Positions 36,479-46,672 of a stretch of 64,000 bases of DNA are shown here, in pieces (the first letter of the stretch is position 1; each line of letters begins with the position of its first letter). The position numbers and the translations under genes were made by a program. The notes below the pieces were generated by a model. That model saw only the letters and a program-made list of their open reading frames with translations, did no database searches and was not told where the DNA came from. The DNA is taken from assembly GCA_040755915.1 (NCBI GenBank), contig JBFLWM010000004.1, positions 1 to 64,000 on the forward strand, in the 5' to 3' direction. The stretch comes from Sulfurivermis sp040755915. GTDB lineage: Bacteria; Pseudomonadota; Gammaproteobacteria; Thiohalomonadales; Thiohalomonadaceae.

Positions 36479-37744
36479 GCGAGTCTGGCTAAGGGGTTGA
36501 ATGCCTTTCGCGAGGTGATGGATGCCCCCATCGCCAGCTTCTTCTCCAGTTGCGTGCATTGCGGCATGTGCGCCGATGCCTGCCTGTTCTATACCGAGAC
36601 CGGTGACCCAAAATACACGCCCATCCACAAGCTGGAGCCGTTGCGCCGCCTGTGGCAGCAGGAGTACACCCTGACCGGGCGTGTCGGACGCCTGCTCGGC
36701 CTGAGCAAGCCGGTGAGCGACGAGGAACTGAAGAGCTGGAGCGAGCTGGTGTACGACAGCTGCACCCTGTGCGGCCGCTGCTCCATGGTCTGCCCGGTGG
36801 GCAACGACATCACCTACATGGTGCGCAAGATGCGCGAAGGCATGGCCGTCGCCGGCCATGCGCCGGAGGGCGTCATCGGTGCCACCAAGCGCACCATTGA
36901 GCTGGGCAGTCCGATGGGCGTCAAGCTGCAGGCCCTGCAGGCGCAGATCCGCGGCCAGGAGGCGGAAACCGGGCTGACCATTCCGATTGACGTGCAGGGC
37001 GCTGACTATATGGCCTTGCTGTCGTCCATGGAGATCATCAATTTCCCGGAGTATCTCGGTGCCCTGGCGCGCATCTTCCATCAGGCCGGCGTGAGCTGGA
37101 CGCTTTCATCGGAGGCCTTCGAGGCCACCAACAGCGGTATTCAGATCGGTGCCTCGGACATTGCCCGGGAGATTGTCGCGCGCATCGTCACCGCGGCGGA
37201 AAAATTGCAGGTGAAGAACGTGATCAGCCCGGAATGCGGTCATGCCTTTACCGCGTTGCGCTGGGAAGGTCCCAATCTCATCGGCCGGCCCTACAAATTC
37301 CAGGTGGTGCATATCCTCGAACTGCTCGATGAGTTGCGCCGCAGCGGGCGTCTCAAGACCTCCGGCAAGGACGATGCGGCACTGACCTTCCACGACCCCT
37401 GCCAGATCGTGCGCCGCGGCGGTGTGGTGCAGCAGCCGCGGGTGCTGCTGGGCGAGGTGGCAAGCGATTTCCGCGAGATGCCGGACCACGGCGTGATGAA
37501 CTGGTGTTGCGGCGGTGGTGGCGGCGTCAGTGCCAATGACCGTGCCGAGGAGTTGCGCCTGCAGGCCTTCAAGCGCAAGAAGGCCCAGCTCGATGTGCTG
37601 GGGGTGGAGACCATGGTGACTGCCTGTGCCAACTGCCGCATCGTGCTGGAAGAGGGACTGGAACACTACAACATGAACGTCAAGGTGGTCGGCCTGACCG
37701 AACTGCTGGCCGAGCACCTGGTTGAACAGGAGGCCGGTAAATGA
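36473..37744 (+). CDS. isp2: Isp2, HdrD-like iron-sulfur subunit
   Basis: A 423-residue cytoplasm-facing protein. Two 4Fe-4S motifs are near the N-terminus, CVHCGMCADAC and CTLCGRCSMVC. The C-terminal half has CCG-type domains (SPECGHAFTALRW, CQIV, NWCCGGGGG and CANCRIVLEEG), as in the catalytic heterodisulfide reductase subunit HdrD. In Isp hydrogenases it is thought to link hydrogen with sulfur or quinone chemistry. The ATG at 36473 has GGAGG 7 nt upstream, derived from the third junction copy. Confidence 0.92.
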   Translation: MSASLAKGLNAFREVMDAPIASFFSSCVHCGMCADACLFYTETGDPKYTPIHKLEPLRRLWQQEYTLTGRVGRLLGLSKPVSDEELKSWSELVYDSCTLCGRCSMVCPVGNDITYMVRKMREGMAVAGHAPEGVIGATKRTIELGSPMGVKLQALQAQIRGQEAETGLTIPIDVQGADYMALLSSMEIINFPEYLGALARIFHQAGVSWTLSSEAFEATNSGIQIGASDIAREIVARIVTAAEKLQVKNVISPECGHAFTALRWEGPNLIGRPYKFQVVHILELLDELRRSGRLKTSGKDDAALTFHDPCQIVRRGGVVQQPRVLLGEVASDFREMPDHGVMNWCCGGGGGVSANDRAEELRLQAFKRKKAQLDVLGVETMVTACANCRIVLEEGLEHYNMNVKVVGLTELLAEHLVEQEAGK

Positions 37745-37766
37745 ACGTCAGATATCTTGTCGGGTC

Positions 37767-37900
37767 CGCAAATGAACGCGAATGTACGCAAATCAAGGAG
37801 CAGGTTCATGGGCCCGAGACAGCGGTGCTGCCGCCCACCGGATGAGCCATGTCATGGTGGCTAGCTCAACAGATATTCGCGTTTATTTGCGTCCATTCGC
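37767..37900. repeat. Inverted repeat with 10-bp-unit arms between isp2 and hynL
   Basis: Left arm 37767-37796 has three 10-mers: CGCAAATGAA, CGCGAATGTA, CGCAAATCAA. Right arm 37871-37900 has AGATATTCGC, GTTTATTTGC, GTCCATTCGC, complementary in register. The 74-bp centre has no clear gene; the gap fills the whole 177 bp between the two structural genes. Confidence 0.82.
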
Positions 37901-37921
37901 GGACTGACTGAGGATTTCTTT

Positions 37922-39688
<1,767 letters not shown>

Positions 39689-39693
39689 AGGCA

Positions 39694-39820
39694 GATACAA
39701 GTTGCAAGATACCAGTTGCGGAGTGTGCGCTGCGCACACGGTTGTCTTGGCTCACAGACGGCACTCGCGCAACGAGTTCATTCACTTGTATCTTGTAACT
39801 CGTATCCTGTCACTTGTATC
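39694..39820. repeat. Inverted repeat with 7-bp-unit arms, locus 3
   Basis: Left arm 39694-39721 reads GATACAA, GTTGCAA, GATACCA, GTTGCGG. Right arm 39786-39820 reads TTGTATC, TTGTAAC, TCGTATC, CTGTCAC, TTGTATC. The arms are complementary unit by unit. A GTGCGC/GCGCAC mini-hairpin follows the left arm, as at locus 1. Located between hynL and hupE. Confidence 0.83.
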
Positions 39821-39844
39821 TGCGGTTTAAAGGAGGACAGTTCA

Positions 39845-40420
39845 GTGAAATTCCGTCACGTTGTTACTACTCTTGGCTTTGTCGCTTTGCCCGGTATTGC
39901 CGCGGCCCACACCGGCCATGGCGCGGTGGACGGCTTCGGAGCGGGCCTGTTCCATCCCTTCGGTGGCCTCGACCACCTGCTGGCCATGCTGACGGTGGGG
40001 CTGTGGGCCGCCATGCTGGGCGGCAGTGCCGCCTGGAGGGTGCCCGCCGCCTTTGTCGTTCTGCTGGTGATCGGAGCCATGCTGGGCCTCGGCGGCGTGC
40101 AATTGCCGTTGCTGGAGTCGTTCATCGCGGCGTCGGTACTGGTACTGGGCCTTGCCGTGACCCTGGCCTGGCGTGTGCCGGCCGGCGCGGGCATCGTCCT
40201 GGTCGGGGTGTTCGCGCTGTTCCACGGCCAGGCCCACGGTGCCGAGGTGCCGGTGGCGGCCGATGGCCTGCTGTATGTCACAGGCATGACCCTGGCCAGT
40301 GTCTTGCTGCATCTCAGCGGCTTCGGCATCGGTCATGTGCTCAAGCAGCGTCCCTGGCTGCTGCGCAGCGGTGGTGCGCTGGTGGCCGGTGCCGGCGCCT
40401 GGCTGGTGGTGTCCTTGTAG
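39845..40420 (+). CDS. hupE: HupE/UreJ-family nickel permease
   Basis: A 191-residue membrane protein with an N-terminal signal segment ending near AAAHTGHG, six hydrophobic helices and the family motif HPFGGLDHLLAML. FHGQAHGAE in the middle carries further His residues. Likely imports nickel for the hydrogenase. The start is GTG at 39845, 8 nt after AAAGGAGG; no ATG fits. Confidence 0.88.
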   Translation: MKFRHVVTTLGFVALPGIAAAHTGHGAVDGFGAGLFHPFGGLDHLLAMLTVGLWAAMLGGSAAWRVPAAFVVLLVIGAMLGLGGVQLPLLESFIAASVLVLGLAVTLAWRVPAGAGIVLVGVFALFHGQAHGAEVPVAADGLLYVTGMTLASVLLHLSGFGIGHVLKQRPWLLRSGGALVAGAGAWLVVSL

Positions 40421-40452
40421 GCAGACCGCTGCGCTGACGTCAGGGATACGGC

Positions 40453-41781
40453 GTGTCATTCAACAAGCAATTGCAGCAACGCCTGCCGCACTGGATCGAG
40501 CAGGGTTGGGTCAGCGCAGACAACGCGGCGTACATCCTGGCAGATGTGCAATCCGCCGAGCGCCACGGTCCGCGCTATCTGGCCCTGGCCTTCAGTGTGC
40601 TCGGCGTGGTCCTCCTCGGCTCCGGCGTCATCACCTTCTTTGCCGCCAACTGGGCGGCCATGCCCAAGCTGCTCAAGCTGGGCGTGCTGTTCTCGGCACT
40701 GTGGGGCAGCCATGTCCTCGCCGGCGTGTTCGAGCGACGTCAGTTGCCGTTGCTCGCCACCGCCATGCTGCTGCTCGGCGTGATCCTGTTCGGCAGCAAC
40801 ATCATGCTCATTGCGCAGATCTACCACATCAGCGCGCACTATCCCGATGGTGTGCTGGTGTGGGCGCTGGGCGGCATGCTGACCGGCTGGCTGATGCGTT
40901 CGCAGCCGGCGCTGGTGGCCGGCATCGGTCTGGGTGTGTTGTGGACCGGGCTGGAATCGCAGGGGTTCGATCGGGCGGTGCACTGGCCGTTCCTGCCGTT
41001 TCTCGCGGCGGCCGTGGTGCCGGTTCTGCGCCAGCGCTGGCGCATCGCCCTGCATGTGGCCCTCGTCGGTCTGCTGGCGTGGAGCTGGTTTACCTTCCTG
41101 GCCATGAGCGGCTGGGGTTACCGTGACAGCGCCGCACTCTATCTGGTGCAGGTGTATTTCCTTGCCTATCTCGCCCTGTTCCTGGTCGGCATGCTGTTGC
41201 AGCAGCATGACGATTGGCAGGTGCTGGCTCATGTGATGCAGCGCTATGCCGCCTTTGCGGCACTGGCCTGTCTGTATCTGCTGACCTTTCCCGATGTGCT
41301 GCGCCAGGGCCGTCATGACGATGCCGTGTGGTGGATGCTGACCGTTGTGGCCCTGCTGGTGGTTACGGTGCTGGCGGCCTGGCATTACCGCACGACGACA
41401 GGTTCGGCACGACCGCCATTTCTCAACTGGGGACTGGGAGTGCTGTTCGCCGTGGTGGTGCTGTTGCTGGTGAATCTGGCCGCCGAACGGCATATGGCGG
41501 CGGTGCTGGCGCTGCTGTTCAACCTGGTTTATTTCGCCGGCCTGCTGTGGCTGTTGCAGGCGGCGCTGCATCTGGAAAACCGCGCCCTGGTCAACATGGC
41601 ATTCTTCTTCTTTGCCATCACGTTGCTGGCGCGCTATTTCGATACCTTCTGGAGCCTGATGGACCGCTCGCTGTTTTTCATGGGCGGCGGTCTGCTGCTG
41701 CTGGGGGGCGGCTACTGGCTGGAGCGGCAGCGGCGGCGTCTGACGCGTCAAATCGCAGCGTCGCAGGAGGGGGAGGCATGA
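40453..41781 (+). CDS. DUF2157 multi-spanning membrane protein
   Basis: A 442-residue protein with a short cytoplasmic N-terminal region (LPHWIEQGWVSADNAAYIL) and about twelve hydrophobic helices, matching the DUF2157 family. Function unknown. GTG start, 32 nt after hupE, and it overlaps the next gene by 4 nt (ATGA). DUF2157 and GDYXXLXY genes commonly occur together. Confidence 0.82.
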   Translation: MSFNKQLQQRLPHWIEQGWVSADNAAYILADVQSAERHGPRYLALAFSVLGVVLLGSGVITFFAANWAAMPKLLKLGVLFSALWGSHVLAGVFERRQLPLLATAMLLLGVILFGSNIMLIAQIYHISAHYPDGVLVWALGGMLTGWLMRSQPALVAGIGLGVLWTGLESQGFDRAVHWPFLPFLAAAVVPVLRQRWRIALHVALVGLLAWSWFTFLAMSGWGYRDSAALYLVQVYFLAYLALFLVGMLLQQHDDWQVLAHVMQRYAAFAALACLYLLTFPDVLRQGRHDDAVWWMLTVVALLVVTVLAAWHYRTTTGSARPPFLNWGLGVLFAVVVLLLVNLAAERHMAAVLALLFNLVYFAGLLWLLQAALHLENRALVNMAFFFFAITLLARYFDTFWSLMDRSLFFMGGGLLLLGGGYWLERQRRRLTRQIAASQEGEA

Positions 41782-42347
41782 CGCTGACCACGCGCCTGCT
41801 GCTCATCATCGTCATCCAGACCCTGGTGCTGGCCGGGATGATTGCCAAGCGGCAATGGACCCTGACGACCGGCACGCCGGTGCTGCTGGAAACACGTCCG
41901 ATTGATCCGCGCTCCCTGTTTCGTGGCGACTACGTCACCTTCAACTATGCCATCAGCCGGTTGCGGCTGGACGAGCTGGACGGTGATGAGGTGTTTCAAC
42001 GCCATGACACCATCTATGTGGTACTGGAGCCCGGCGCGCCCTATTGGCGGCCGCGTGCGGTGTTCCATGAGCTGCCGCCGGGGCAGGTGGCACTGCGTGG
42101 TCGGGTTCAGTATGCGGGGGAGCAGTGGTGGAACCCGGAAACCGGGAAGACCGAGACGCTGCGCCACGTCGGTGTGCGTTACGGCATCGAGGATTATTTT
42201 GTTCCCGAAGGGGAGGGGCGCAAGCTGGAGCGTCCGGCAGCGGATGAAGTGGTCGCGCTCGGTGTCGCCGTGGATCGTTTTGGTAATGGAGCAATTCAGT
42301 CTTTGCTAATAAACGGTGTGGAACGCTACCGCGAAACACTGTTTTGA
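41778..42347 (+). CDS. GDYXXLXY-domain membrane-anchored protein
   Basis: A 189-residue protein with one N-terminal helix (4-22) and an extracytoplasmic domain. The family signature is seen as FRGDYVTFNYAIS (GDYVTFNY in place of GDYxxLxY). Function unknown; always found with DUF2157-type partners to my knowledge. Base composition falls slightly towards its 3' end. Confidence 0.82.
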   Translation: MTLTTRLLLIIVIQTLVLAGMIAKRQWTLTTGTPVLLETRPIDPRSLFRGDYVTFNYAISRLRLDELDGDEVFQRHDTIYVVLEPGAPYWRPRAVFHELPPGQVALRGRVQYAGEQWWNPETGKTETLRHVGVRYGIEDYFVPEGEGRKLERPAADEVVALGVAVDRFGNGAIQSLLINGVERYRETLF

Positions 42348-42374
42348 CGACGCCGTCACACTGTCTGGCGGGTG

Positions 42375-42404
42375 TTGGATTGCGTCAAAAAACAGGGCTA
42401 TACT
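42375..42404 (+). promoter_or_regulatory. Sigma-70-like promoter of the cold-shock gene
   Basis: TTGGAT and TATACT are 18 bases apart. Transcription would begin near 42411 and leave a leader of about 105 nt before the cspA-type start, in keeping with the long structured leaders of cold-shock mRNAs. Confidence 0.5.
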
Positions 42405-42517
42405 TGGGCGCGCTGCAGGTTGAAACGTGTCTTTCTGCTTATCCGCCGGAGAACAGGCAGTTCATCTTCAACAGCTGTGGTTGGGACGCATCAGAAATTC
42501 ATTTTGAGGTGATTTGC

Positions 42518-42721
42518 ATGGCTACAGGTACCGTGAAGTGGTTTAACGAATCCAAGGGCTTTGGTTTCATTGCGCCGTCCGACGGCAGCGAAGATGTGTT
42601 TGTGCACTTCTCCGCCATTCAGGGCAGCGGCTTCCGCACCCTGCGTGAAGGTCAGGCTGTGACTTTCGAAACGGAAAAGGGACAGAAAGGCCTGCAGGCC
42701 CGGAACGTGGTTCCCGCCTAA
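42518..42721 (+). CDS. Cold-shock protein (CspA family)
   Basis: A 67-residue single CSD protein that binds RNA and single-stranded DNA. RNP1 is KGFGFI and RNP2 is VFVHF; the N-terminus MATGTVKWFNESKG is canonical. Preceded by GAGGTG, followed by a strong terminator, so it is a monocistronic unit. Confidence 0.96.
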   Translation: MATGTVKWFNESKGFGFIAPSDGSEDVFVHFSAIQGSGFRTLREGQAVTFETEKGQKGLQARNVVPA

Positions 42722-42750
42722 GCAACTTGCAGCGGCAACGCTGAATTGAG

Positions 42751-42781
42751 AAACCCGCCATACGGCGGGTTTCTTTTTTTT
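42751..42781 (+). terminator. Intrinsic terminator of the cold-shock gene
   Basis: A perfect 9-bp stem AAACCCGCC/GGCGGGTTT with an ATAC loop, followed by C and eight T residues. Confidence 0.93.
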
Positions 42782-42816
42782 AGGCATGCATTTGTGTGCG
42801 GTGCCGGGCAGGTGTC

Positions 42817-43191
42817 TTATTTCCTGAACCTTACGACGTATTTGTCGTAATAATCCTCTGCCAGCACTGCGGCCTCGCGCATCTGTTTGACATCCAGTTG
42901 ATCGGCGATGGCATCGCGGAATTTTTCCGCCGCCGTGTCGCCCTGCCTCACGGCGAGGTCGAGCCAGGCATAGGCTTCGATGTAATTTTTCTCGATCCCC
43001 ACGCCGTACAGGTACAGCCCGCCCAGTTTGCCCTGGGCGCGCATGTCGCCCTGACGGGCCGCCTGCAGGAGCTCGGCGTAGGCGGCGGTGTAGTTGCCTT
43101 TTTCGTAGGCAGCCATGCCGTCTTCGAAACCGGCATGGGCGAGGGGGGAGCAGAAGAGACAGAGCAGGGCGGCGGCGAGGCGGTGGCGCAT
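42817..43191 (-). CDS. Secreted Sel1-repeat protein
   Basis: A 124-residue protein with a signal peptide (MRHRLAAALLCLFCSPLAHAG) and two Sel1-like repeats (YTAAYAELLQAARQGDMRAQGKLGGLYLYG and KNYIEAYAWLDLAVRQGD). Such solenoids mediate protein contacts. The C-terminus is charged (YYDKYVVRFRK). It lies 25 nt downstream of purN on the same strand; a functional link is not apparent. Confidence 0.82.
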   Translation of the reverse strand: MRHRLAAALLCLFCSPLAHAGFEDGMAAYEKGNYTAAYAELLQAARQGDMRAQGKLGGLYLYGVGIEKNYIEAYAWLDLAVRQGDTAAEKFRDAIADQLDVKQMREAAVLAEDYYDKYVVRFRK

Positions 43192-43216
43192 GACGTATCT
43201 CCTGGGCGGTGCGTTA

Positions 43217-43849
43217 TTAGGGGGTGATGGGCTTGCCGTCGAGCAGGGCGCGGCCGTTCTCCAGTCTGAGTCGCCCTGCGGCGAACCAGCCGATGGCCTC
43301 GGGATAGATGCGGTGCTCCTCGCGCAGCACGCGGGCGGCGAGGGACTCGGCGCTGTCACCGGGCTGCACCGGCACGCGGGCCTGGAGGATGAGCGGACCG
43401 GCATCCAGTTCCGGGCTGACGAAGTGTACGGTGGCGCCGTGTTCGTCGTCACCGGCGGCGAGGGCGCGGGCGTGGGTGTCGAGGCCGCGGTGGCGCGGCA
43501 GCAGCGACGGGTGGATGTTGAGCATGCGGCCTTCGTAACGGCGCACGAAGCCTGCGCTGAGAATGCGCATGAAGCCGGCCAGCACCACCAGTTCGGCTTT
43601 GCTGTCGTCGATGAGCTGCGCCAGCGCGGCATCGTAGCTTTCCCGATCGGGAAAGTCCTTGTGGTTCAGGACATGCGTCGGGATGCCGGCCAGGCGCGCG
43701 CGCTCCAGGCCGTAGGCCCCGGCCTTGTTGCTGATCACGGCGCGGATCTCCGCCGGCAGGCCGGCCTGTACGGCATCGATGATCGCCTGCAGGTTGCTGC
43801 CGCTGCCGGAGATGAGGACGGCGATGGGGAGCTTGCGCACCTCGCTCAT
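43217..43849 (-). CDS. purN: Phosphoribosylglycinamide formyltransferase
   Basis: Third step of purine synthesis, formylating GAR with 10-formyl-tetrahydrofolate. The 210-residue protein has the nucleotide site VLISGSGSNLQAII and the catalytic cluster NIHPSLLP...H in LNIHPSLLPRHRG, with D in SPELDAG. ATG overlaps the purM stop by one base. Confidence 0.96.
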   Translation of the reverse strand: MSEVRKLPIAVLISGSGSNLQAIIDAVQAGLPAEIRAVISNKAGAYGLERARLAGIPTHVLNHKDFPDRESYDAALAQLIDDSKAELVVLAGFMRILSAGFVRRYEGRMLNIHPSLLPRHRGLDTHARALAAGDDEHGATVHFVSPELDAGPLILQARVPVQPGDSAESLAARVLREEHRIYPEAIGWFAAGRLRLENGRALLDGKPITP

Positions 43850-44907
43850 CAGCCGTTGATCACCACCTGCTCGCCGCTGCTTGCCACCGTGTCGATGGCA
43901 CCCAGATGCCAGGCGTTCTCGCCGGCGCCGCGCAGCAGCTCCAGACTGCGGGCCAGGTCTTCCTGGGCTACCGCGATCACCATGCCGACGCCGCAGTTGA
44001 ACACGCGGTGCATCTCGCGCTCGGCGATGTTGCCCTTCTGCTGCAGCCAGTCGAACACCGGCGGACGCTGCCAGCTCTTGCCGTCGATGACGGCGCGGCA
44101 GTTCTCCGGCAGCACGCGCGGGATGTTCTCCAGCAGGCCGCCGCCGGTGATGTGGGCAAGGGCGTGCACGTCCACCGCGGCGAACAGCTGCAGCAGCGGC
44201 TTGATGTAGATGCGGGTGGGAGCGAGCAGGGTTTCGCCCAGGGTCTTGCCGTGGAACTCTTCGCCCAGATAGGCGTTGCTCACCTCGATGACCTTGCGCA
44301 CCAGGGAGTAGCCGTTGGAGTGCGGGCCGGAGGAGGCCAGGCCGATGAGGGCGTCGCCGGCCTTGACCTTGCTGCCGTCGATGATCTTGCTCTTTTCCAC
44401 CACGCCGACGGCGAAACCGGCCAGGTCGTAGTCGCCGCCGTGGTACATGCCCGGCATCTCGGCAGTTTCGCCGCCGATGAGGGCGCAGCCGGCCTGTTCG
44501 CAGCCTTCCGCAATACCCTTGATGACGTCGGCGGCGGTGTCCACTTCCAGGTGGCCGGTGGCGAAGTAGTCGAGGAAGAACAGCGGCTCGGCACCCTGCA
44601 CCACCAGGTCGTTGACGCACATCGCGACCAGGTCGATGCCGATGGTGTCGTGCTTGTGCAGCTGCATGGCCAGCTTGAGCTTGGTGCCGACGCCGTCGGT
44701 GCCGGATACCAGCACCGGCTCCTTGTAGCGGTCCAGCGGCACCTGGAACAGGGCGCCGAAACCGCCCAGACCGCCCATCACTTCGCGGCGCTGGGTGCGC
44801 CTGGCGTAGGGTTTGATGCGTTCGACCAGGGCGTCGCCCGCGTCGATGTCGACCCCGGCGTCGCGGTAGCTGAGGCCGGCGCCACTGTGCTGCTTGTCGT
44901 TGCTCAC
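43849..44907 (-). CDS. purM: Phosphoribosylaminoimidazole synthetase
   Basis: AIR synthetase converting FGAM to AIR with ATP, 352 residues. Signatures: SGTDGVGTKLK, GGETAEMPGMY, GLASSGPHSNGYSLVR and AHITGGGLLENIPRVLP. No ATG precedes the conserved start, so a GTG at 44907 (GTG-Ser-Asn-Asp-Lys) is chosen. Divergent from the DUF2066 gene, the usual gammaproteobacterial arrangement. Confidence 0.95.
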   Translation of the reverse strand: MSNDKQHSGAGLSYRDAGVDIDAGDALVERIKPYARRTQRREVMGGLGGFGALFQVPLDRYKEPVLVSGTDGVGTKLKLAMQLHKHDTIGIDLVAMCVNDLVVQGAEPLFFLDYFATGHLEVDTAADVIKGIAEGCEQAGCALIGGETAEMPGMYHGGDYDLAGFAVGVVEKSKIIDGSKVKAGDALIGLASSGPHSNGYSLVRKVIEVSNAYLGEEFHGKTLGETLLAPTRIYIKPLLQLFAAVDVHALAHITGGGLLENIPRVLPENCRAVIDGKSWQRPPVFDWLQQKGNIAEREMHRVFNCGVGMVIAVAQEDLARSLELLRGAGENAWHLGAIDTVASSGEQVVING

Positions 44908-45040
44908 GTGTAGTCCCCGTCGAGGCTGGTGATGCGTGGGCCGGGCCCACGGTACGAAAAGGGCGCTATTGTACCTTGAACATCCGGCGCCGTCTGCCGC
45001 GGCTTGACTTGCGGCAGGCAGTGACATAGCGTGCGCGGGC

Positions 45041-46111
45041 ATGAAGCGACTCCCTTCTCATATCTGGATCCTGCTGCTCATCTGGCTGGCCGCGGGTGCG
45101 GCGACGGCGGCGGAGGTGCGCGATCTCTACGAGGCCGAGGTCGTGGTGGCCGACCAGCAGGCGGAGGCGCGCCAGCAGGCCATGCGCGACGGGCTGGCCG
45201 AGGTGCTGGTGCGCGCCACCGGCTACAGCGCCACGGCGCAGGACCCGGCGCTGGCCGATCTGCTCGGCAACGCCCCCCGCTATGTGCAGCAGTACCGTTA
45301 CCGCTCGGTGCCGGCCACGGATACGGCACCGGCGGCGCTGGCGCTGTGGATGTCTTTCGACGCCAATACCATCAACCAGTCCCTGCGTGAGCGCGGCCAG
45401 CCGGTGTGGGGCAGTGCGCGCCCCCTGCTGCTGGTGTGGCTGGCGCTGGAGACCGGCAGCGAACGGCGCCTGGTGTCTGCGGCGGAGAGCGTCGCCTGGC
45501 CGGCGCTGGAAACGGCGGCACGCCGGCGCGGCCTGCCCCTGCGCCTGCCCCTGCTCGACCTGGAGGATCAGGCCCGGGTGACCGCGGCCGACGTGTGGGG
45601 CGGGTTTCAGGAAACGGTGGTGAATGCCTCTGCCCGCTACCAGCCACAGGCGATCCTGTTCGGCCGTCTGTATCACGACCGCCAGGCTGTCTGGCATGCG
45701 CGCTGGACCCTGCGGGTCGGCGAGGAGGCGCTGCACTGGGACAATACCGGGGCGGTGCCGGATGAGGTGCTGACTGCCGGCGTGGAGAGCAGTGCCGATG
45801 CCCTGGCGGCGCGCTTTGCCCAGGTGGGCGCCCTGGATGGCGGCACACAGCTCAGTCTGCGCATCAGCGACGTCAATTCGCTGGCCGACTATGCCCGCCT
45901 GCTCAGCTACCTGAACTCACTCAGCGGCGTCAGCGCAGTCCAGGTCACCGCGGTGGAGTCCCGCACGGTGAGTTGCCGCCTGACCCTGGAGGTGGGGCCG
46001 GACGCCGTGGCACGCACCATCGGCCTGGGGACGACCCTGGCGGCGACGCCCGCCGCTGTGCCGGCCGCAGACCCCATGAGCCCGGAGCGGCAGTACCGCC
46101 TGCTCCCCTGA
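45041..46111 (+). CDS. DUF2066 exported protein
   Basis: A 356-residue protein with a signal peptide (residues 1-23, ending AAGAATAAE). The DUF2066 region covers about 25-330 (LYEAEVVVADQQAEARQQAMRDGLAEVLVRATG). Its function is unknown, but its place between purM and hda is conserved. Opens a rightward run with the next three genes. Confidence 0.85.
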   Translation: MKRLPSHIWILLLIWLAAGAATAAEVRDLYEAEVVVADQQAEARQQAMRDGLAEVLVRATGYSATAQDPALADLLGNAPRYVQQYRYRSVPATDTAPAALALWMSFDANTINQSLRERGQPVWGSARPLLLVWLALETGSERRLVSAAESVAWPALETAARRRGLPLRLPLLDLEDQARVTAADVWGGFQETVVNASARYQPQAILFGRLYHDRQAVWHARWTLRVGEEALHWDNTGAVPDEVLTAGVESSADALAARFAQVGALDGGTQLSLRISDVNSLADYARLLSYLNSLSGVSAVQVTAVESRTVSCRLTLEVGPDAVARTIGLGTTLAATPAAVPAADPMSPERQYRLLP

Positions 46112-46120
46112 CGGCGGGAC

Positions 46121-46672
46121 ATGCTGTCTTTTCTGCCCAATCTCATCACCGGGCTGCGCATCCTGCTGATCCCGCCGTTTCTGTGGCTGTTGCTGCAGGG
46201 GCATCATGGCGGTGCCCTGGCTCTTTTCGCACTGGCCGGCCTGTCCGATGGCCTGGACGGTTTTCTGGCCAAACACTATGGCTGGCGCAGCCGCCTCGGT
46301 GCAGTGCTGGACCCGCTGGCGGACAAGCTGCTGATGCTGTGCACCTACCTGGCGCTGGGCTGGCTGGGGGCGCTGCCGTGGTGGCTGGTGGGGATGGTGT
46401 TGCTGCGCGATGGCGTCATCGTTGCCGGGGCGCTGGCCTACTACCGCCTGTTCGGCGCCTGTGAAATGGAGCCCCTGCGGGTCAGCAAGCTCAATACCGT
46501 ATTGCAGATCACGCTGGTGTTCGCCGTCCTGCTGGCGCTGTGGCAGGGGAACGTGCCGCCGGCAGTGCTGGATGGGTTGGTGTGGCTGGTGGGGGCCTTT
46601 ACCCTGTTCAGCGGCATGGCCTATGTGTGGATATGGAGCCGGCGCGCCCTGGGAGAGGAAGGCAAAGAATGA
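46121..46672 (+). CDS. CDP-alcohol phosphatidyltransferase, PgsA-like
   Basis: A 183-residue membrane enzyme with the complete motif D43-x2-D46-G-x2-AK-x8-G60-x3-D64-x3-D68. The N-terminus LPNLITGLRILLIPPFLWLL is that of phosphatidylglycerophosphate synthases, so glycerol-3-phosphate is a likely acceptor, although essential pgsA is more often next to uvrC. Overlaps the AI-2E gene by 4 nt. Confidence 0.83.
   Translation: MLSFLPNLITGLRILLIPPFLWLLLQGHHGGALALFALAGLSDGLDGFLAKHYGWRSRLGAVLDPLADKLLMLCTYLALGWLGALPWWLVGMVLLRDGVIVAGALAYYRLFGACEMEPLRVSKLNTVLQITLVFAVLLALWQGNVPPAVLDGLVWLVGAFTLFSGMAYVWIWSRRALGEEGKE

Noticed and set aside
45004..45032. TTGACT-N17-TAGCGT as a promoter for the DUF2066 gene
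   Set aside because: Transcription would begin almost at the start codon, leaving no room for a ribosome binding site; the -10 is weak.
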